NCBI RefSeq assembly: GCF_902364945.1
Contig: NZ_CABJFS010000005.1
Span: 62,001-126,000 of the forward strand
Direction: 5' to 3'
Origin: Collinsella aerofaciens
GTDB lineage: Bacteria > Actinomycetota > Coriobacteriia > Coriobacteriales > Coriobacteriaceae
Length of the DNA: 64,000 nucleotides
Both the position numbers and the translations under genes were made by a program. Positions 59,804-64,000 of this stretch are shown piece by piece. The notes beneath the pieces were generated by a model. It was not told where the DNA came from. It searched no databases and saw only the letters and a program-made list of their open reading frames with translations. The first letter of the stretch is position 1. The number at the start of each line of letters is the position of its first letter.

Positions 59804-60679
59804 CTATACAAGACCCCAGGTCTTGACCTCTTGGTCGAGCCAGCCATCGGCCAGGCGATCGCAAATCACCTGATCGACCACGGCCGAAAGGTCGCAGTCC
59901 TTCTTGGTCGCCACGCCGTAGCCCTGCTCGCCAAACTTGACCTCGGGCTGCAGCAGCTCGACGGTCTCGTTCATATAGCCGGCCAGCGTGGAGCGGTCCA
60001 TGGCAAAGACGTCGATATTGCCGGCGTCGAGCGAACTCTTGATGATGGGGTAGCCGCTAAAGGCCCTAAACTCGGGCTTACAGGTAAAGCCGTTGTCCTT
60101 GATCATCTGCTCGATCAGGCCCTGCGTGGTGGCACCCTGGCTCACGCCGATGACCTTGCCGTCCAGGTCCTCAATCGAGGTAAAACCCGAACGCTTCTTG
60201 ACCATGAGTCCCACGTAGTCGGTGCGATACGGCGTCGAGAAATCCCAGCTCTTCTTGCGCTCGTCGGTGATGGTGTAGGTTGCCGCGACCACGTCGAGCT
60301 GGCCGTTATCGATCAGCGGGCCGCGCGTCTTGGGCGTTACATCGGTAAACTCGACCAGCTCCTGGGCGCGGGCCTCCTTGTAGCTCACGCCAAAGACGGC
60401 AGCGGCGATTTGGTAGCACAAATCGACTTCCATGCCCTCAAAGCGACCCTTGGCGGTGTCGTAATAACCGTAGCCGGGAACGTCTTTCTTGACGCCGGCG
60501 TTCAGGTGGCCACGCGACTTGATGGCCGCAAGCTTGGACCCCTTGTCGGAGGCCTCGCCGCTGGTGGAGTTGCCGCAACCGGTGAGCGCAGTCCCCGTCA
60601 GCGCGAGCATGCCAGCGCCCGCCAGCTGCAAAAAGTGACGGCGCGACACGGCCGCCCTCGTCATATCCGTCATGTCCAT
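59804..60679 (-). CDS. Amino-acid ABC transporter substrate-binding lipoprotein with twin-arginine signal
   Basis: 291 residues from the ATG at 60679. The signal has SRRHFLQLAGAG, a twin-arginine motif, and a lipobox LTGC, so it is predicted to leave the cell by Tat and then be lipidated. Mature domain is a bacterial solute-binding family 3 protein (GHLNAGVKKDVPGYGY, FEGMEVDLCYQIAAAVFG, DGKVIGVSQGATT). Glu/Gln/Arg/His/Cys family; the exact ligand is not clear. The gene begins 9 bases after the ATPase stop. Confidence 0.92.
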   Translation of the reverse strand: MDMTDMTRAAVSRRHFLQLAGAGMLALTGTALTGCGNSTSGEASDKGSKLAAIKSRGHLNAGVKKDVPGYGYYDTAKGRFEGMEVDLCYQIAAAVFGVSYKEARAQELVEFTDVTPKTRGPLIDNGQLDVVAATYTITDERKKSWDFSTPYRTDYVGLMVKKRSGFTSIEDLDGKVIGVSQGATTQGLIEQMIKDNGFTCKPEFRAFSGYPIIKSSLDAGNIDVFAMDRSTLAGYMNETVELLQPEVKFGEQGYGVATKKDCDLSAVVDQVICDRLADGWLDQEVKTWGLV

Positions 60680-60687
60680 CACCGCGC

Positions 60688-61419
60688 CTAGTGCAGAATC
60701 TTGGACAGGAACTCGCGGCAGCGCGGGTTCTCGGGGCTATCGAAGAAGTGCTCGGGCGTGCCCTCCTCAAGGATGCGGCCGTCCTCCATAAAGATGACGC
60801 GGTCGGCCACCTGGCGCGCAAAGCCCATCTCGTGCGTCACGCAGATCATGGTGATGTCCTCCTGCGCGAGCTCAATCATAACGTCCAGGACTTCCTGCAC
60901 CATCTCGGGGTCGAGTGCCGAGGTCGGCTCGTCAAACAGGATGATGGGCTGCTTAGTGCACAGGGCACGGGCGATGGCGATGCGCTGCTGCTGGCCGCCC
61001 GAGAGATTCTGCGGATACTCGCCGGCCTTATGCGCCATGCCGACGCGCTTGAGCGCTGCGATGGCGATCTCGGTCGCCTCCTCCTTGCTCTTCTTTTGCA
61101 GCTTGATGGGCGCGAGCGTCAGGTTGCCAAGCACCGTCATGTTGGGATACAGGTTGAACTGTTGAAACACCATGGAGCTGTACTTGCGAGCCATCTCCAG
61201 GTGATTCTTCTTGGTAAGCGGCGTGCCGTCGATAATGACCTCGCCCGACGTGGGCTCCTCAAGATAATCGACGCAGCGGATGAGCGTCGACTTACCCGAA
61301 CCAGAGGGCCCGATCATTACGAGCTTCTCGCCGCGCTTGACGGTGAGGTTGATATCTTTGAGCACATGCAGGTCGCCAAAGTACTTGTTGAGATGCTTAA
61401 TCTCGATCATGTCTGCCAT
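60688..61419 (-). CDS. Polar amino-acid ABC transporter ATPase (GlnQ type)
   Basis: 243 residues. Walker [11 protein letters not shown]-loop [11 protein letters not shown], signature [15 protein letters not shown], Walker [17 protein letters not shown]-loop VTHEMGFAR. First gene of the four-gene importer (ATPase, binding protein, two permeases). AAGGGA precedes the ATG at good distance. No regulator is next to it. Confidence 0.95.
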   Translation of the reverse strand: MADMIEIKHLNKYFGDLHVLKDINLTVKRGEKLVMIGPSGSGKSTLIRCVDYLEEPTSGEVIIDGTPLTKKNHLEMARKYSSMVFQQFNLYPNMTVLGNLTLAPIKLQKKSKEEATEIAIAALKRVGMAHKAGEYPQNLSGGQQQRIAIARALCTKQPIILFDEPTSALDPEMVQEVLDVMIELAQEDITMICVTHEMGFARQVADRVIFMEDGRILEEGTPEHFFDSPENPRCREFLSKILH

Positions 61420-61535
61420 GAATGTCCCTTCCCTGCGTTTACACGAGTTGAACTATTGTACGGAAAGAACCACGTTTCCGCAGCCCACACTACATTCCCG
61501 TAAAGAACCCGCAATCTTCCACCTGCTCGTTGGCA

Positions 61536-61602
61536 CTCATTGGGGACAGACTTAAATGAGTACCTGCTCATTGGGCACTCATTTAAGTCTGTCCCCAATG
61601 AG
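61536..61602. repeat. CTCATTGGGGACAG palindrome, 26-bp perfect arms
   Basis: 61536-61561 and 61577-61602 are perfect reverse complements, around a 15-base loop that itself contains CTCATTGGG. The largest perfect member of the GGGGACAG family in the window. Confidence 0.88.
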
Positions 61603-61636
61603 CGCTCAACCGCCCTTGTTGAGCATAAGTCAGCGA

Positions 61637-61735
61637 AAACCCGTACACGCGAGCAAGGTGACGTGAAATGAAAGGGCGCAGACCTTATGGTCGCGCCCTT
61701 GAAATTGAACGTCAGATTGCCGCGTGTACGGGTTT
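61637..61735. repeat. Nested palindrome with terminator-like core
   Basis: Outer arms AAACCCGTACACGCG (61637-61651) and CGCGTGTACGGGTTT (61721-61735) are perfect; inside, AAGGGCGC (61672-61679) pairs with GCGCCCTT (61693-61700), and GACGT/(G)AACGTC pair between. On the minus strand the inner hairpin follows the yqeY stop and may end it. The stretch 61420-61780 holds only this and the previous repeat. Confidence 0.8.
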
Positions 61736-61779
61736 GCAGCGTCGAGCCGTTACGCGGTTTGGTAAAACCGCGTAACAAA

Positions 61780-62223
61780 TTACGCGAGTTTGGCTCCGAC
61801 GATCTTGGCCGCGGCAGGCTTGTCGAAGTTGCCGCCAGTGGCCTTACCCAGAGCGCCCATGACCTGGCCCATCTGCTTCTTGGACGTGGCGCCCAGCTCG
61901 GCGATGACCTGCTCGATCAGGGCCTCGAGCTCCTCGCCCGAAACCTGCGCGGGCAGAAGGCTCTCCAGAATCTTGACCTGCTCGGTCAGGTTGTCGGTAC
62001 GCTCTTGGTCGGTGCCGGCCTTGATGGACATCTCCAGCGTCTCGCTCGTCTGCTTAATCAGACGCTTGATCATGCTGTTGACGTCTTCCTCGGTCACATC
62101 GCGGCGCTCATTGACCTCGATATTCTTCACCTCGGCCTTGACCTGGCGAATGATGGACAGGCGAACCTTGTCCTTAGCCTTCATGGCCGCGATCATTTCC
62201 TTCTGCAGCTCTTCGTTGGTCAT
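61780..62223 (-). CDS. yqeY: GatB/YqeY domain protein
   Basis: 147 residues from the ATG at 62223 (GAGAGGA upstream; a TTG two codons earlier is less likely). Whole protein is the GatB/YqeY domain: KDKVRLSIIRQVKAEVKNIE at the start and LGATSKKQMGQVMGALGKA near the end, the tRNA-interacting tail domain of amidotransferases occurring alone. A role in tRNA biology is supposed but not proven. Followed upstream by the isomerase gene 55 bases away. Confidence 0.93.
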   Translation of the reverse strand: MTNEELQKEMIAAMKAKDKVRLSIIRQVKAEVKNIEVNERRDVTEEDVNSMIKRLIKQTSETLEMSIKAGTDQERTDNLTEQVKILESLLPAQVSGEELEALIEQVIAELGATSKKQMGQVMGALGKATGGNFDKPAAAKIVGAKLA

Positions 62224-62277
62224 CTGCAAATCCTCTCTAATAGCGTGGGCGGCACTCGCGCGAGCACCGCCCCATGA

Positions 62278-63498
62278 TTACTCAGTCGTCGACGAATCGT
62301 CGGTCGAGCTCTTGGTGACGCCCTTCAGGCTCACGTTGTAGGGCACATCCTTGGGCATGGGGTTGACGGTAATGTCGGCGTCTTTCTTGTACTGCTCCAG
62401 CCACTCGCTGTATGCAGTACTGGCCGCCTGCGTCTTCACCACGTTGGAAACGTACTTCTTGATGTCCTTGGGCACCTGGTTGATGTCATCAACCTGATTA
62501 TCGACATGGAAGTAGTCGGTGCACTTGATGATGTGGTAGCCATAGGTCGACTCGACGACTTCGCTCACGTCGCCCTTGTTGAGCCCCTCGAGCGCCGTCT
62601 GGTAGCTGTCGACAAAGGTGGTGAGCTTATCCCAGCCCACATCGCCCTTCTTCTCCTTGGAACCGGTGTCCTCGGAGTACTGTTCAACGGCATCCTCAAA
62701 GCTCAGCTCACCGGAGTTGATCTTGTCCAGGCACTCCTGCGCCTTGGCCTTGGCGGCAGCCTTGTCCTCGTCGGAAGCGTCGGAATCAACCTTGATCAGG
62801 ATGTTCGACGAGCGACGGGCGTCATTGTAGTTGGACAGGTTCTCGTTGATGTAATCGACAATCTCGCTGTCCTTGGGCTTGCTTGTGGGCGCTACCGCAT
62901 CCTTAAGCTTTTGCTGCGCCAGGCTCTCCTTGAGCGAGTCCTTGTAGGTGTCCTCGGTGTAGCCGTAGGTCTTAAGGGTCTTCTTAAAGGCCTTGGCACC
63001 GCCCGCGCTCTTGCACGCGTCCTTCCAAGCCTTCTCGACCTCCTCGTCCGACACCGTCACGCCGTTCTCCTTCTGTGCCTGTTGAAGCAGAATCTGCTGC
63101 GTGTAGGAGTCGATGAGTTGCTTGCGGTACTTCTTGGGCGTGAGGTCGTTGTCGACCAGATACTGTGCCCAGTCCTTGTCCTTGGTGTAGCCGTAGGACG
63201 TGCGCATGCTCATGATCTGCTTGGTCACGGTGTCCTCGGTGAGGTTGGTGCCGTTGATAGTGGCAGCTACACCGCCGGTAAGCTTGTAGCCCGAGGTATC
63301 CTCTGCCTGCGACATCAGGCCGGAGCACGCCATGGCCGAGACGGAAAGCAGCATTGCCAGCACGCCGATGACCACCAGAACGATCTTGACGGTCTTGGAC
63401 ACGCGGGTCTTGCGCTGCTTCTTGCGAGAGCTGGAGGCGGCGCGAGCCTGCTGCTCGGGCGTCGGCTCGGGTGCGAGGTTCTTTTTCTTATTTGCCAT
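62278..63498 (-). CDS. Membrane-anchored peptidyl-prolyl isomerase (PrsA/SurA-like)
   Basis: 406 residues from the ATG at 63498 (GAAAGG upstream). A basic cytoplasmic head of about 37 residues, one helix (VKIVLVVIGVLAMLLSVSAM) followed by ACSG, which is a poor lipobox, so membrane anchoring is more likely than a lipoprotein. A SurA-N-like chaperone domain (about 70-200) and a parvulin-type PpiC domain (about 215-330: RRSSNILIKV, GDVGWDKL, STYGYHIIK). Folds exported proteins outside the membrane, plausible for a cell that exports the giant surface proteins seen here. Confidence 0.9.
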   Translation of the reverse strand: MANKKKNLAPEPTPEQQARAASSSRKKQRKTRVSKTVKIVLVVIGVLAMLLSVSAMACSGLMSQAEDTSGYKLTGGVAATINGTNLTEDTVTKQIMSMRTSYGYTKDKDWAQYLVDNDLTPKKYRKQLIDSYTQQILLQQAQKENGVTVSDEEVEKAWKDACKSAGGAKAFKKTLKTYGYTEDTYKDSLKESLAQQKLKDAVAPTSKPKDSEIVDYINENLSNYNDARRSSNILIKVDSDASDEDKAAAKAKAQECLDKINSGELSFEDAVEQYSEDTGSKEKKGDVGWDKLTTFVDSYQTALEGLNKGDVSEVVESTYGYHIIKCTDYFHVDNQVDDINQVPKDIKKYVSNVVKTQAASTAYSEWLEQYKKDADITVNPMPKDVPYNVSLKGVTKSSTDDSSTTE

Positions 63499-63570
63499 AG
63501 TTGGCCTTTCGCATAACGAATCGAACAAACGCCATTGTGTCACAACGCAGCCCCCGCGGCACGCTTGGTG

Positions 63571-63720
63571 CATTGGGGACAGGTTAATCTGCACCATTTT
63601 GGTGCAAAGGGGACAGCTCTGGCAGCCGGCAGTTAGGGACGTTCCTTTTCTGCCGACAGTTAGGGACAGTCCCCAAGTGCCGGCACATAAGGAACGTCCC
63701 TAGGTGCCGGTTTAGCCCCA
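63571..63720. repeat. Cluster of GGGGACAG / GGGACGTTCC motifs
   Basis: At least five GGGACAG or GGGACGT motifs in both orientations within 150 bases, with CAGCCGGCAGTTAGGGAC and AGTGCCGGCACATAAGGAAC related to each other. GTGCCGG/CCGGCA halves allow several alternative hairpins. Between the isomerase gene and the PTS gene. Confidence 0.7.
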
Positions 63721-63722
63721 CC

Positions 63723-64000
63723 TTAGAAGTGACGGCGGATGGCGTCGACCATGCCCTGGGGCGTGGTCTGGCCGAGCACGTCGGCTGCGGCATCGGCGTC
63801 CATAAAGATATTCATGAGCGCCTGCAGGGCCTCGACCTGGCCGCCCGGCTCGGCAATGCCCAGGTTGATGACGATCTGCGCCGGCACCGGAGCGCCCATG
63901 CCAGCCATAGCGTTAAATATCACGGGCGCGGCGGGCTTCACCACCGCGATATAGGGCTTGGCCACAAACCCCGGATCGGTATGCGGAATGGCAATGTTTG
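63723..64000 (-). CDS. PTS sugar transporter IIA component (fructose/galactitol family), 3' part
   Basis: The start lies beyond the right edge; 92 residues are visible. NIAIPHTDPGFV holds the phospho-acceptor histidine of the EIIA type 2 (mannitol/fructose/galactitol) family, and PAQIVINLGIAEPGGQVEAL with the C-terminal helix fits too. In full genes it is the cytoplasmic protein that takes phosphate from HPr and gives it to IIB. The sugar cannot be told. Confidence 0.85.
   Translation of the reverse strand, partial: NIAIPHTDPGFVAKPYIAVVKPAAPVIFNAMAGMGAPVPAQIVINLGIAEPGGQVEALQALMNIFMDADAAADVLGQTTPQGMVDAIRRHF

Overview
The window is a GC-rich bacterial chromosome segment. The gene content suggests a Coriobacteriia gut anaerobe, most likely Collinsella or a close relative: an Ech-type membrane [NiFe]-hydrogenase, an NADH-dependent ferredoxin:NADP oxidoreductase pair, an Old-Yellow-Enzyme flavoprotein, a LuxR-type regulator fused to a polytopic membrane domain, large beta-helix surface proteins, and many short intergenic palindromes. 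The taxonomic call is inference; there is no rRNA here. No phage, CRISPR array or complete insertion sequence is visible.

Layout. 1-3.0 kb: start of a hemolysin III-type protein, an alpha/beta hydrolase and a DUF362 iron-sulfur protein. 3.0-6.4 kb: FtsX-type exporter (permease plus ATPase). 6.6-11.9 kb: ABC-2 exporter (two permeases, one ATPase) divergent from a histidine kinase/response regulator pair. 11.9-12.7 kb: array of composite palindromes. 12.7-18.3 kb: ech operon in the order echAB (fused)-echC-echD-echE-echF, all on the minus strand. 18.5-18.9 kb: lone OrfA-like helix-turn-helix gene. 19.3-33.0 kb: four-gene surface cluster of three single-pass membrane proteins and a 3,586-residue beta-helix protein. 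33.3-36.8 kb: DUF4143 ATPase and an OYE-type flavoprotein. 37.0-37.4 kb: three tandem palindromes and an initiator tRNA. 37.5-42.8 kb: coaX, a BirA-like gene, a folP-folK fusion, a sirtuin and exonuclease III. 42.8-43.3 kb: second composite palindrome array. 43.3-46.7 kb: complete ECF transporter. 46.7-50.2 kb: glmU-prs-pth. 50.5-52.8 kb: nfnAB. 53.0-56.0 kb: two wall-protein candidates. 56.2-58.3 kb: membrane LuxR regulator and a cytidylate-kinase-like gene. 58.4-61.4 kb: polar amino-acid ABC transporter. 61.8-64.0 kb: YqeY-like protein, peptidyl-prolyl isomerase and a partial PTS IIA gene.

How the genes fit together. The hydrogenase and NfnAB both act on reduced ferredoxin and fit a fermentative anaerobe that makes H2 and balances NADH, NADPH and ferredoxin. 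glmU-prs-pth, coaX, folPK and the ECF and amino-acid transporters are housekeeping supply functions. The surface genes make up about a quarter of the window; the giant gene looks less GC-rich than its neighbours (one 60-base line counted at 53%, against 72% for one line of glmU).

Most unusual features: the EchA-EchB fusion; a roughly 135-residue disordered insert inside the dihydropteroate synthase barrel of the FolP-FolK fusion; a 189-bp palindromic element sitting in frame in the ECF ATPase gene; two arrays of modular palindromes; three tandem palindromes whose arms change in a compensated way; and the surface cluster with no visible wall anchor.
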